Origin: Paramacrobiotus metropolitanus
Taxonomy: Eukaryota; Tardigrada; Eutardigrada; Parachela; Macrobiotidae
Length of the DNA: 37,299 bases
Reading direction: 5' to 3'
NCBI RefSeq assembly: GCF_019649055.1
Contig: NW_026570582.1
Location: 1 to 37,299 of the forward strand
Position 1 is the first letter of the stretch; each line of letters starts with the position of its first letter. A program made the translations under genes and the position numbers. The notes beneath the pieces were generated by a model that was not told where the DNA came from, made no database searches, and worked only from the letters and a program-made list of their open reading frames with translations. Below, one piece after another: positions 10,900-20,673 of this stretch.

Positions 10900-11391
10900 G
10901 AAACCACTAATGAGTTTTGCCGGTGCTGTAACAACGAGCAAGCGTTACTCGTGTCAGCTCTGGAATTGTTCTGCGCTAATCGTTCCCCCCCGAAACAGAC
11001 TGTTCGGGAAACTGCACAGCACAGTAGTGCACCGGTATTCAAAATGGATCGTATTTTGAGGTACCGTGTAATGAATAACGGACAAGTACTGTATCTGGTG
11101 CAGTGGAAAGAGTATAAGGCTTGCGAAGCCATCTCGGAGCCGGCGTAAACCATCATCGTTCCGCATCTGATTGAAGGGTTCCGTGCCAAAAGGACGCCTG
11201 CGGTAGAATGTCCGAGCCCATTGTTGGATCATCCAATGGTGGCATCTGTGCTCGGCGCTCTGCAGCAATAGCGGGGTGATGTCCAGCTTATCGAGAGAAT
11301 TGTCGTCAGCAGGCACGGGAAGACTGTGCTAGTCGATTATGCAGCGGACAGCAACCACACATGGTTGTCGCCGAGACTCATCAGAATATGA
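10900..11391 (+). pseudogene. Double chromodomain-like protein, probably integrase tail
   Basis: One frame runs from about 10900 to 11389 with stops only at 11146, 11266 and 11389. At 11035-11187 it reads VFKMDRILRYRVMNNGQVLY, then LVQWKEY, and after the first stop PHLIEGFRAKR. This is the chromodomain pattern (I-L-x-x-R, YLVxWkgy, conserved helix), with the usual T-W-E-P motif mutated to I-S-E-P. A second weaker unit at 11281-11388 reads IERIVVSRHGKTVLVDY followed by NHTWLSPRLI. Chromodomains at integrase C termini are known in Gypsy chromoviruses and in Polintons, where they guide integration. No integrase core is visible upstream, so the parent is inferred from context. Confidence 0.65.
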
Positions 11392-12088
11392 AATACCTAC
11401 CTTCGGACTGATGCAGAACGTCACCTTATCTCCAGAAATTACAAACGCCTGAAACATTTATTCACGAGAAACCAATAAATTTTCAAGTTCTTGTTGTTGA
11501 AAACGCATTGGGCAGCAAACCGTTTCCTTCCGTGCTCGATGCTCGACAGATCTGACCCGTCTGCATTGAGACTACCGCCGCCTTGGACCAGTGCATCATC
11601 TTTAACTCGTGCCCGATGCGGGCGCGGTCCGCACTGCGTCTTTGGGAGCAACTGGCCTAGTTCCTATCGATGAATGCCCTGTATAAAAAAATCCGTTACC
11701 CGAAAGTTTTTGCAATTTCTGCTGCGCGTTCATTTTAGTTTCGTCGTACCTAGGGCGTAGGACTGTCCCATGCATGAACGGCTGACCACGACAGCACTTT
11801 CTTTAGCCGGTTTCGATATCACCCTTTTTCTTGTCAACCGTGTTTGACCTGTGTTTACATTGTTTCCTGGCTCAGGCGGCTGAGTTTTCTCCAAGAGACT
11901 GAGTGTCACGAGCACACCCCACGATGTCATATTTTCAGCGCATTTCTCTGTATTTATGCCCTTCCTGGCATGTGTTTGTTACTTAGATTTTATATACCGG
12001 TGGTACCACAGATATGTTTATTTGAAGAAAACGTATTTGCTGGGTGCTGATTCTCCGGAATCACAAAAGATTACTACCGTCTATGATG
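11392..12088. other. No assignable gene
   Basis: The chromodomain frame stays mostly open to about 11673 without recognisable motif, which may be eroded tail. The rest up to the LTR holds only short frames. Confidence 0.3.
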
Positions 12089-12343
12089 TGTGTATGTGCA
12101 CCCGATCGATAGCACGCCGGGGATGCATGATCCCGGCGTGCACATTGTATGGTCATCGATTTCCCCACTGACGTCCACAGACGTCAGCGGGATCTTTCCC
12201 AGCCGTTTGTGTTTTTGCCGGCTCGCAGCTATATAAGGGCGGCCGGCTGTGTTGTTCGTAGAGCAGTAGTGCGTGTATAAAGTTTCCCCCACTGGTTGTG
12301 TGAGAGTACACGTATATAGGCGGGCGGGTGCTGCCCTACATAC
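12089..12343 (+). mobile_element. LTR, copy 1 (left)
   Basis: Starts TGTGTATGTGC and can be aligned over about 250 bp with 17812-18420 (the MITE there excluded), with roughly a dozen substitutions. It holds a 10-bp-stem hairpin near the 5' end (GCACGCCGGG 12112-12121 with CCCGGCGTGC 12132-12141), a TATA box and a CA end at about 12340. A primer-binding site follows directly. This arrangement is that of a 5' LTR; whether 17812 is its partner is not proven because no matching target duplication is visible. Confidence 0.7.
12169..12237 (+). promoter_or_regulatory. LTR promoter: CRE-like pair and TATA box
   Basis: TGACGTC (12169-12175) and GACGTCA (12180-12186) form an inverted pair resembling ATF/CREB sites. 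TATATAAG lies at 12230-12237. The same TATA is kept at 18309-18316 in the other LTR, where the first half-site has become TGAGGTC. This is a typical U3 layout, and transcription would begin about 30 bp after the TATA. Confidence 0.55.
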
Positions 12344-12352
12344 TGGTAGCAG
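12344..12352 (+). other. Primer-binding site, initiator tRNA-Met type
   Basis: TGGTAGCAG three bases after the LTR end is complementary to the 3' end of eukaryotic initiator tRNA-Met (TGGTAGCAGAGG expected). Nine bases match, then the match stops. It supports reading 12089-12343 as a 5' LTR of an element extending to the right. Confidence 0.55.
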
Positions 12353-14514
12353 CCCGTGGTTTTTGTGTAAAGGTTCCGTGACTTTTGGTAGGCAACAGCG
12401 CCCACCCGCCCATGCCATTTGATCTGCTACTGACAATTTTTCTACTGTTATAAATTCTCTTCTACTGATCTCGGAGTGACCTTTAAAATGTATCTCCAAC
12501 CTAGATCTGTCACATTCTACCTAGATGACCTTTTATGCTTTACCGGCTACAGTCTGACGACCATTATACACCTGACCCCATCCGAACGGATGGCCCGGGG
12601 TAAGTGTATTCATCTTTATTATATAATAAAATATCAAACGTTCAAAAATAATTGCTTGACATTTTACAAAAATAACAATAAGGACAGGCTGACCTTTCTG
12701 CTCTTTAAACATGTTGTAATATAAGTATATAGTTAAAGGTACCATATATACTATTACTGCACTATTCAACAAATATGGCAATTTATTAAAAAATTATACT
12801 TCAAATGACGGCTATTGGTGTCAAACGGATGAACATACATCTGCGTTTTACAATTTGATACATTAAATATTAAATCGTGTGATTGTCCGAAAAAACCAAA
12901 CTCACATCTTGGTTAACAGTATTCCTGTTACACTAAATAAGAAATTTTTCCTCAGTCAGAATGATTTTTTCAAGAAATCCGTTTCAACAATTTTGTTAGA
13001 CGGGAAATTACAAAGAAAAGTCTTAAAAGCACCAAAACATTTCTTATTGTTACATACATATTCAACAGTCCAAAACTATCATATAAAATAATAGATTTTA
13101 AAAATGGCACACAGTATTCGATTGTACGTACATTGGTTGCCAAGGCAATCATTGACGTCAATGTCAAAGCCATGGACGCTGATAGAATCGCTTTTTCTCA
13201 AAACACCATTCAAGTATTTCATCAACAGTTACTGCGCATGACTGTGATGTGAACGAGATCATATACAAAAATCAATATTCCTTCGTGCTGGAACTTACAT
13301 AACACTTTCTCTTGATCTATTATAAGAGCATTCCTTGACAGCTGACTTCAATGGGATTCCTCAATTAGCTAACTTCAATTTCATTGAAATTTCGTGAACA
13401 TTTTCTTTTCACTGGAAGTACCGCTGACGTCAATCAATGTCAACGGAATATCCGGTCCCAGTTCAATTAAATTTACAATTTTTCTCTCAGTCAGTTCTTC
13501 AGTTGACGTCAGTCGATGCCAACGGAACTTCCGCTTTCAGTTTCCAATTATTGTGTCGACACACATATTCATAGCATAGGTCATTGAACTTCATCAACAA
13601 GACGCACGTAGATCATTAGAGCTATTGACAACGTTCTGCTTGCCTACATACGTCGTTATAATGCTAAAGCTGGATGCAAGCTCTTGCAAGCAGTGAAGTG
13701 AACATTTTTAGTGTGGAGAATTAAGGTTAACGAAGACATTTTAACCATACTAATAAAATACAGTAAACCAATTATCTGTACAACGCTGATAATTTACCAA
13801 TTTTGCCGTATCACCAGTTCTTCAAAATAGAAAGTAGTACATATCTTCAGTACTGCAATACCTTAACAGACACATCGCTACACTAAAAAAGAATGATAAT
13901 TACAAATTATTTATTTCGGACCAAAACAATATTTAAAACTTTTCAAACTTTGCTAACTGAAGTGCAACGGAATATTAATCTGAATCAGGAACAAAAAACC
14001 TTACAATACAGGTTTAATTTACATACAATAATTTTTGCGCGCCAGTTAAGGGAGTAATTTTGAAACTTTAAAAGTGCACTACTTTTGAAGAAGCTTCAAT
14101 GAAATTTTCATGAATTTGATAAATCCTTTAAATTTAAAAATAGTAAGATTGAGACCGTCCCACTGCGACTGCCTGGAGGTGGTGGGACACTACCAGGTGT
14201 ATCACAGGTTTTGATATTACTAAAAAATATTACCAGAGAAACGAACAAACTTGAATGTTGGCCAAAATGATTTGAAATTTAAATTTAAAATTTCTCAACG
14301 TTGTAACTTTCCAAATGAATTTTTATTCTATTGTTATTTTTTATAGATAACATATAGTTGTTTAAATGGATCCGAATCTTCTCCCTCTTCAAATTGATAA
14401 TAATAATGCAATCAAACCAATTTATTAACACGAAAATAAGTGCTGTATAAACATTTAAATATTTTGTCATTAATAAAAGATTGCTACAAAAGACGATATC
14501 TTACATTATTTTCG
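12353..14514. other. AT-rich LTR-internal DNA with CRE-like repeats, no gene
   Basis: About 2.2 kb of AT-rich sequence whose frames lack recognisable motifs. Palindromic TGACGTCA-type sites occur at about 13154, 13427 and 13503. The last two sit in 76-bp-spaced related units (TGACGTCA followed by GCCAACGGAA or GTCAACGGAA and TCCG), with weaker relatives at about 13342 and 13370. No pol domain is visible, so the element, if one, is non-autonomous or gutted. Confidence 0.45.
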
Positions 14515-15195
14515 CCTGAACAAGATTGCACAAGAACGGCCACTACAAATTCATCGTTAATCGCTATGATAAACCGCGCGAAAGACGGCCTGGATCTGCC
14601 TCAGCGTAGGAGCCTTTACCATGCCTGTGTACAGCCACATCTTGACTACGGGTCAGGTACGTGGTCACCGGCATCTTCGGCTTTACGCGGCAAGTAGGAC
14701 AGGGCACAGCGGAGAGCACTGCGGGCGATTTCTGATTACAAGGAGCGGGTTACACCCGAGCTGTATCAGAAACTGCGCATCCTGCCGGTGTACGACCGTT
14801 GGAAGCAGTCGGAAGCAGTTTGGTTGTATAAGATCTACAACCACGAAGCATACCGTCCTCCAAAGTATATGGTGGAAATGATCGACTTCACAGATTTGGG
14901 AGCGCGTTATAACCTGCGGAACCCGACGAGAATTGCTGCCCGTGCGAAGATGAAAATTGGAGAAGGCACGCTGGCTATGCGACTAAAGAACATTTTTGAG
15001 CGCATACAGAAACATAACATGCAGATACTCAGTGTTGATGGTGTGGGATTTTTCAAATTTGCTCTCCGGACCGTTGATCTGTCTTAGCAATTGCTTTTTT
15101 GTTTAGCTTTTTACCGACCAGACGTTGAAGTCCCGTTTAGCGGGTTGTCTGCTCCTGATGTAATAATGTAATAATAATAATAATAATAATAATAG
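14515..15195 (+). mobile_element. 5'-truncated LINE (non-LTR retrotransposon), copy 1
   Basis: A single frame runs to a TAG at 15085 with one internal stop (14695). It encodes the end of a LINE reverse transcriptase: LYHACVQPHLDYGSGTWSP, then AQRRALRAISDYK, VTPELYQKL and YDRWKQSEAVWLYKIYN, ending in RTVDLS. The pattern of a palm-to-thumb tail with PHLxYxxxxWSP is typical of Jockey/CR1-type LINEs. A short 3' UTR with a hairpin leads into (TAA)n at about 15161-15195. The 5' end is lost, as usual for incomplete target-primed reverse transcription. The homologous copy is at 30701. Confidence 0.85.
15120..15150 (+). ncRNA. LINE 3' UTR stem-loop
   Basis: AGAC (15120-15123) pairs with GTCT (15147-15150), and CCCG (15132-15135) pairs with CGGG (15141-15144) around TTTAG. 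The other copy keeps both stems with a compensated inner pair (CCCC/GGGG). It is likely the 3' RNA structure bound by the LINE reverse transcriptase. Confidence 0.6.
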
Positions 15196-16325
15196 TAAGC
15201 AAGGGTCGCATTAGAAACGCGACTTCTCTGGATTTCTATTGCTAAAAAAAAGATCAATAAAAATTTTCATTATTATCGAAAACGCAACATTTGCAAACGC
15301 AACCAAACGCAACATTTTGACCTTTAAAAAATTAGAGCATAGCGCATTAAGCGACGTATTTAGTTTAACAAAAATTCTAAAAGCGACCTCGCCCGATAAA
15401 TTCGCGTTTCCGTGTGCATGGCTCACGCCATTTTTTCAATATTCGCAATTCGATGTACATGGCTCACGCCATTTTTTAATGAATGTTACGATGCTGATAA
15501 TTTACTAAAAGGGTCGCTAATATTAAGAAATTTTATTGTTTATCACTAACAAAAGATCGCAAATTTGCGACAATTAAAAACTTTTTACCGATTAACAAAA
15601 CATTACTTGTACGCAAATTCTTAAATTTTATTATTACCGGAAGATCTCAAAGAAAGCGACATTAAAAATTTTTCTTTATTTCCTACAACAGATCGCTAAT
15701 ATGTGACAATTATTTATTATGACCAAAAAAGATCTTTATCACGCGACAATTAATATTTTAAAATTAATAAAAGATCTTCATCAATTTGAATTTCTTTTGC
15801 AAAACAGATCAACAATAGAAAGCGACAATTAACAACATAACTAATAAAAGATCGCGAACATGCGACAACTGTGTTTAAAGATCGGCGACGATTAAAAAAC
15901 GTTTTTCATATTAGTTTAACACCGCCTATGTGCGAAATTTCAAATTTTATTACTGCCGAATAGTTTTAGAAAAGGTCGCAATCGCGACACTCAGGCAACT
16001 TCTCAAAAAGATCGCGAAAGCGGCAGTTAAATTATTTTTCCTAAGATCGCTTTTTTAGTGATCTCAGTGCTATTTCAAATCTCGATGGGTTTAGAAATCT
16101 TGATAAAAAGAATTTTGACGGAACCGGCTAACGCCGCCTAAACGTTTTTTTGACAATCAAATTTCCACCTGAGAAAACAAGGTCGCTCCAAGCGACAGAT
16201 ATAATTTTTCACATTAAGAAAGCGACATTTTACAAATTCATTAATAAAAGATCGATGGAAATGGCTCACGCCATACAACTTAAATTTTTATTTACCAACA
16301 AGATGATGTCGCTATAAGTCGCTTC
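15196..16325. repeat. Array of GATCGC / GCGAC half-sites in AT-rich DNA
   Basis: More than twenty copies of GCGAC, GTCGC or GATCGC, usually as convergent pairs such as AAAGATCGCAAATTTGCGAC (15552) or GATCGCGAACATGCGACAA (15850), commonly preceded by TAAAA and followed by AATTAA. Pairs recur every 35-90 bp. It also holds ATGGCTCACGCCAT at 15418, 15459 (a 41-bp tandem) and 16261. No gene is visible. The array follows the LINE tail and precedes the zinc-finger pseudogene, inside the LTR-bounded region. Confidence 0.7.
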
Positions 16326-16486
16326 CATATAATTATAAAAGTGAAAAAGACCAATGACGTCATTTGACAGTTCTCATATACGCACCTCCAATAATACTAC
16401 ACATGAGTGACTTTACTCACGGATCCTTTATCCGCTGCACTGGACTAAAAAATCGATTGAGTCCAGTTACATCATCAATGCGATAA

Positions 16487-17564
16487 AAATTTGAAAACGC
16501 CAGTGGAAATGCATCGTTCAGTAGTACCGTTTTAAAACTCCCCAGCCTGCTATCGACCACTCTTCATCCAATTGCTAACTCAACATGCTTCACAGACAAA
16601 ACTATTTCCACCAATCTCATTTTATATGGTTTGCCTAAACATGCTCAAAAAGACATTTTTAAAATGCCATTGTCAGAGTCACCATTTACGGCACCACCAA
16701 CAATCCAATACCCCGATGATGATAACATTATCGAAATTTGTTTTTCCATTGATAATCAAGAACTATATTTGGGATCACTATTGACAGTTTGAATATTACC
16801 GGAGAGCGCATTGACGATCAATATTTCTGCCTCTGCGGATATCGTGATTGCTGCCGTGAAATGGTAAGAGCCCCTGCATTCATTCGGCATTTTCTACAAC
16901 ATATGCTAAATCAAGAAACGTTAGCCTATTTGGAACAGTCACTAATTTTTTGATGAACGAAACCAGTATGGATTTCACAAAGCCCTCACGGACGTCTACT
17001 CCTCATTTTGAAATAGACACAACCTCTCAAGTGATCAATTTAAAAATACCGCAAGGAAATCGATGGATTAGTATCCTATATTCCATCACTGATCTCTCAG
17101 TACAGACGAACGCATATGGATCTCGTTGCCACTGAGCCATTATGTATGGATCATCCGCCACAGCGTATGAACATGCCCTCATCGATCATGTTCTTAAAGG
17201 AATTATTAATGCAGAATTATATGTTCCACTTAAAGATACAGCTCCAAGAGCACGGAAACAAACTACTACATTACCACGAAAAGTTTCTGGAAGTCCCGTA
17301 AAGCGAATACGTACACCTTCTGGATCATTATCTTCCAGTGAAGAAGCAGCTCATAATATCCATCATGAAACTGCGTCTACCTCGGAACAATGTACAGAAG
17401 AGCCCAATGTCACAGCACAAGCTACCGATATGAATATGTTCGATGACCAGGACACCTCCGCACGAAACCAACAACATTTGGATGAATTTCAACCGGAAAT
17501 ACCAACAGGAACCTCTTCCACAGTGGATCTTGATTTCGACCGTATCCAGGAGGGATACGATTAA
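16487..17564 (+). pseudogene. Broken zinc-finger gene of the LTR-bounded region
   Basis: Three consecutive frames cover 1.08 kb with little overlap. A frame open from 16487 to a TGA at 16790 includes YGLPKHAQKDIFKMP and IIEICFSIDNQELYLGSLL. A second at 16789-16953 includes a finger with spacing C-x4-C-x12-H-x3-H (CGYRDC ... HFLQH). A third at 16954-17564 is interrupted once by TGA at 17133 and then rich in Ser, Thr, Glu and Pro, ending in DRIQEGYD. Two frameshifts and a stop mean it is dead. About 360 codons in all. A Gag-like or DNA-binding role is possible from the finger and position near the right LTR, but I recognise no family. Confidence 0.5.
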
Positions 17565-17811
17565 ACTAATTTAAAATTCAACAAATTTTCTTATACTTTT
17601 TATTTACGTGAATTTGTCTATTGTATTCACCGGACGGTTTTTGAAAATTTTACGGCCGGACTGTATCTTTGTCTTCTTTCCTGTTCTGTCTTTTCCTGTC
17701 TTTTCTTTCTTTCCTTCTATAAATATATAAGTTGTTTTTGCTTTTTACGTGTAATTTATGTCTCGAAAGAGGGCAGTTTGTACGGTTTCTCCCTACAGAC
17801 GTGTGTACCGT
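17565..17811. other. Pyrimidine-rich stretch before right LTR
   Basis: Repeated TCTTTTCTGTC-like runs at 17670-17720 and a purine-rich AAAGAGGGCAG at 17766-17776 that could be an eroded polypurine tract, although it is about 35 bp from the LTR start. Confidence 0.3.
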
Positions 17812-18420
17812 AAAACCCGATATTAACGCCCCCCCGAAATTAACGCCCCGTGCGCTTATTAAGTTGCGGCGCCGCCCTTTTTTAGTCTGTTGTCGGTACA
17901 GTTTGAATGGTACATTTTGCTAATTTAGTTAAATTCCACTTATGCACACCCGTAAAACCATGATTTTCTAACAGATGTCTTTTTTACTGAATTATTTCTG
18001 CAATGTTCATTCATATTACTTTCGTTAAAGCTGAAGTAACAGGAGCGCGTTATTCAATTGAAATATTAGACGCCCCCCCCCCCCGAATAAACGCCCCCTG
18101 CGGTTTTAAGCGCCCCCTCTCGAAGCTTTCGAAAAATTAAAAGCCCAAGGCGTTAATATCGGGTTTTACGGTATGTGCACCCGGTCGATAGGACGCCGGG
18201 GATGTATGATCCCGGCGTGCACATTGTATGATCATCGATTTCCCCACTGAGGTCCACAGACGTCAGCGGGATCTTTCCCAGCCGTATGTGTATTTGCCGG
18301 CTCGCCGCTATATAAGGGCAGCCGGCTGTGTTGTTCGTAGAGCAGTAGTGAGTCTATAAAGTTTCCCCCACTGGTTGTGTGAGAGTACACGTATATAGGC
18401 GGGCGGGTGCTGCCCTATAT
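17812..18420 (+). mobile_element. LTR, copy 2, split by a MITE
   Basis: TGTGTA at 17812-17817 and the rest from 18172 onward align with 12089-12340. The hairpin arms, GACGTCA half-site, TATA box (18309-18316) and end (GGCGGGCGGGTGCTGCCCTA) are kept. The 354 bp between belong to the inserted MITE. The flank to the right does not resemble a primer-binding site, fitting a 3' or solo LTR. Confidence 0.7.
17818..18171. mobile_element. MITE with perfect 23-bp TIRs inside LTR copy 2
   Basis: The left end CCGTAAAACCCGATATTAAC... (17818-17840) and right end (18149-18171) are perfect inverted repeats of 23 bp, flanked by TA on both sides (17816-17817, 18172-18173). Copy 1 of the LTR has a single TA at the homologous place (12093-12094), giving an empty site. 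The interior repeats AACGCCCC-type motifs on the C-rich strand, with a run of 13 C at about 18072. Non-autonomous Tc1/mariner-like by TA duplication. Confidence 0.9.
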
Positions 18421-18427
18421 ACGAGTA

Positions 18428-18747
18428 TGTGGGATATCTCCCACATACAGGCTGTATGCATGTGTACGCGCTGTACGCATGATCAGTGTATGACTGACGT
18501 GCGTTCTGGAAGTATCCATAACGATATGGAGATGTGATGTCAGACTATTGATTTTTGCGCCGCTGCGCTGTGGCAGTATATATGGTGTCGGTTGTGCTAG
18601 CGCAGAGGGGTTCCTCTGATCAGTGGAATAAAATGCCGGCGCCGAGTCCCGTTGTGTAGAGCGTATATACATACGTAGATTTATATCGGGCGAGCCGCCC
18701 GCACACATATACATCACTTTAGCCGGAGTTCTAACGTAACTCATTCA
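18428..18747 (+). mobile_element. Candidate third LTR, different family
   Basis: Begins TGTGGG inside a palindrome (GTATGTGGGA 18425-18434 with TCCCACATAC 18439-18448) and can end at CATTCA (18747). Between are AGTATATATGG near 18571 and AATAAA near 18626. Downstream TGGTATCGTGGCC (18752) could be a primer-binding site. There is no second copy in the window, so it is a candidate only. Confidence 0.35.
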
Positions 18748-19620
18748 TGATTGGTATCGTGGCCTCAAAGAGCTTTTGAAAAACTTCAGAGATTATGTCG
18801 CATACAACTTCAAAAGGGAAGTCAACGGAACTTGACGTTAAGTGAGCAATTAGATTTATTTCTTTTGGAAAAACGTTTTGAAAATGTTAAAAGAGAAACT
18901 TACACGCTTAATCCCTGTGAAAATCACTGTTCACATATCCACTGTATATATTGCAGTTGTTGTAGCTTATACATTTTCTATAAATACTGATGTCAGTTAC
19001 GCACGCGTGCGTTTTCACTGCCCCCCAAATCGCAAATTTTCAGAAATGCGTTTTCGGCTGATTTATACAACAGTGCAACCAGCCGTTCCTTACTACTTTT
19101 AACTACTGCATTACTCACCATCAAGTGAGCTTTAAAATACTGAATTAACAAAGCATTTCGATACTTTGGAGGTAAACAATACTTTAAAAGTATTGTAATA
19201 CCCTCGAAAAACTGTAAATGCGGTGACCCGCCAATTCGTCGACAAAAATTCGTTTGCCGTCACTTCGCCGAAAAAGCAGAATGTCGACTTACCACAAAGC
19301 TGATCCAACGCTTAGCTAAACAATCTTTGTTTTCTGATTTTTCATAGGCTTTCTTAGGTTCCTTAGTTTTCTTAGGTTTTCCTGAGTTTGGTTGGATTTT
19401 TAACCGTCATCCGCAAGACAGTCGCCAAAGTGTTAGTCGGCAAAATGTCGGTGAACCCTCAAGCCCATGTAGCCGGCAGGAAAGTGGACGGGTTAGACGC
19501 TGTAAAAAAATGTTTGCACAGTGCGACATGCAGCTGTGATTAACAACAAATCTCATCCGTTCAAACCTGGGAGGCGGTAACTGCGTTAGTGAGTGATCTG
19601 TGATAGTGGGATAGCGGGAG
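18748..19620. other. No assignable gene; fold-back structures
   Basis: A plus frame at 18751-18990 is Lys/Arg/Glu/Leu-rich and could be a gag start, but is unsupported. CAATACTTTAAAAGTATTG at about 19177 is a near-perfect hairpin. TCGTCGACAAA/CGCCGAAAA-type motifs at 19230-19290 face related TTAGTCGGCAAAATGTCGG at 19433-19452, suggestive of a degraded TIR element. GTAGCCGGCAGGAAAGT at 19475 resembles the TIR at 28482. Confidence 0.35.
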
Positions 19621-19630
19621 TGTCAGCGCG

Positions 19631-19800
19631 CCGGCAAGTGAGTGTACACTCGGTTCTGTAGTGGTTCAGTGGTGGTTCTACGTGGTTCTATAGGTTCACC
19701 TGGTTCACGGGGTAGAGTGGTAGTGCGACAGCCTGCCGGCAAGTGAGTGTACACTCGGTTCTGTGGTGGTTCAGTGGTGGTTCTATGTGGTTCTATTGGT
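19631..19800. repeat. 105-bp tandem duplication
   Basis: CCGGCAAGTGAGTGTACACT at 19631 recurs at 19736, and the following CGGTTCTGT(A/G)GTGGTTCAGT block is kept. Two units, the second partial. GGTTC-rich sequence. Confidence 0.75.
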
Positions 19801-20118
19801 ATCGCTTCTCATTCTCATTCTGTTGGTGCGTTGTAAACACTGTTTTGGTTTTACTGGTTTATGTCCTAACTTGGACATTCTATGGAAAAAGGGGCTAACG
19901 TCAGCATTTTTATTTCGGCCTATCTATGTCGGCTTTTCCTTTGAAGGCTCAGTTCCACATATTGTCGGTTTTGAGCCTGATTTAGTCACGGTACACAGTT
20001 GATGTTGGCTGAATCGAAACTTACAGGAAGGGCCTGCAATTCGTTTCCCATAGCGCTGCTTCGTTTTCTGGCGGTTCTAATCATGGAAGCTTTCTTTGAG
20101 AATCGATGTTAATGCATT

Positions 20119-20343
20119 ATCTACACAGGCACTGGTACAGAAGATTTGATGTGTGACTTATGCAAGACCGTGTATAGGCGCAAGTACGATCGTGATCGTC
20201 ATGTTCTGGAAGGTCATTACAGGGTACATCGTGTTTGGTGTCCCTTCGGAAGCGATCTGCAGGTGCCCAGCATTACCATGACGTGCACCGTACCTGAAGC
20301 ATCTGGGATTTTGTTAATCCACAACACGCACAGTATTTTCTAA
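20119..20343 (+). CDS. Possible exon with one C2H2 zinc finger
   Basis: The frame after a CACAG acceptor-like site (20127-20128) reads CDLCKTVYRRKYDRDRHVLE and then GH, a clean C-x2-C-x12-H-x4-H finger. It is followed by a short region with a further Cys (VWCPFGSD) and stops at 20341. No start ATG lies ahead of the finger other than one immediately before it, so an exon or fragment is more likely than a complete gene. No neighbour supports a family. The finger spacing makes coding more likely than chance, but expression is unknown. Confidence 0.35.
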   Translation: MYTGTGTEDLMCDLCKTVYRRKYDRDRHVLEGHYRVHRVWCPFGSDLQVPSITMTCTVPEASGILLIHNTHSIF

Positions 20344-20433
20344 CATGTGCGTGGCTGTCAGCCAAATTTATTGATTGAATTTACGGCACTGAAGCATGTA
20401 TTTTTTTGAGCAACCTTGCAGCTATGACAAGAG

Positions 20434-20661
20434 CTAGCTTCGGAAAGATAAAAACAGTCGGGGGGAAGCACGGTAAGGTGTGTCGCTGGGCTGCAGGCGC
20501 ATATCCCGGCCGGGCTGGAGCCGCTTATCAGTAATGCACTGGCCAATAATGGTGTTGCCCCGTTCACATGCGTAATTCCCGTCTCCTAAAGGCCGCAGAT
20601 GGGATTCAAGGATCTCGATAGGATAATGGTGAAGAAAATCGGCATCCACCACAAGAATCAA
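20434..20661 (-). CDS. Unidentified minus-strand frame
   Basis: Seventy-five codons from ATG 20661, containing VVDADFLHHYPIEILESHL and CERGNTIIGQCITDK. Weakly reminiscent of the strand after a retropepsin active site (G-x-D-F-L), but no catalytic DTG/DSG is seen upstream. Could be a scrap of pol or chance. Confidence 0.18.
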   Translation of the reverse strand: MILVVDADFLHHYPIEILESHLRPLGDGNYACERGNTIIGQCITDKRLQPGRDMRLQPSDTPYRASPRLFLSFRS

Positions 20662-20673
20662 ATTTTGCTCAGT

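Noticed and set aside
12533-12781. Minus and plus frames just inside the left LTR as a gag start
   Set aside because: AT-rich, no basic or zinc-knuckle features, and both strands equally open.
15196-16325. CRISPR-like array
   Set aside because: Spacing is irregular (35-90 bp), the repeats are only 5-6 bp cores with loose flanks, and the context is eukaryotic.
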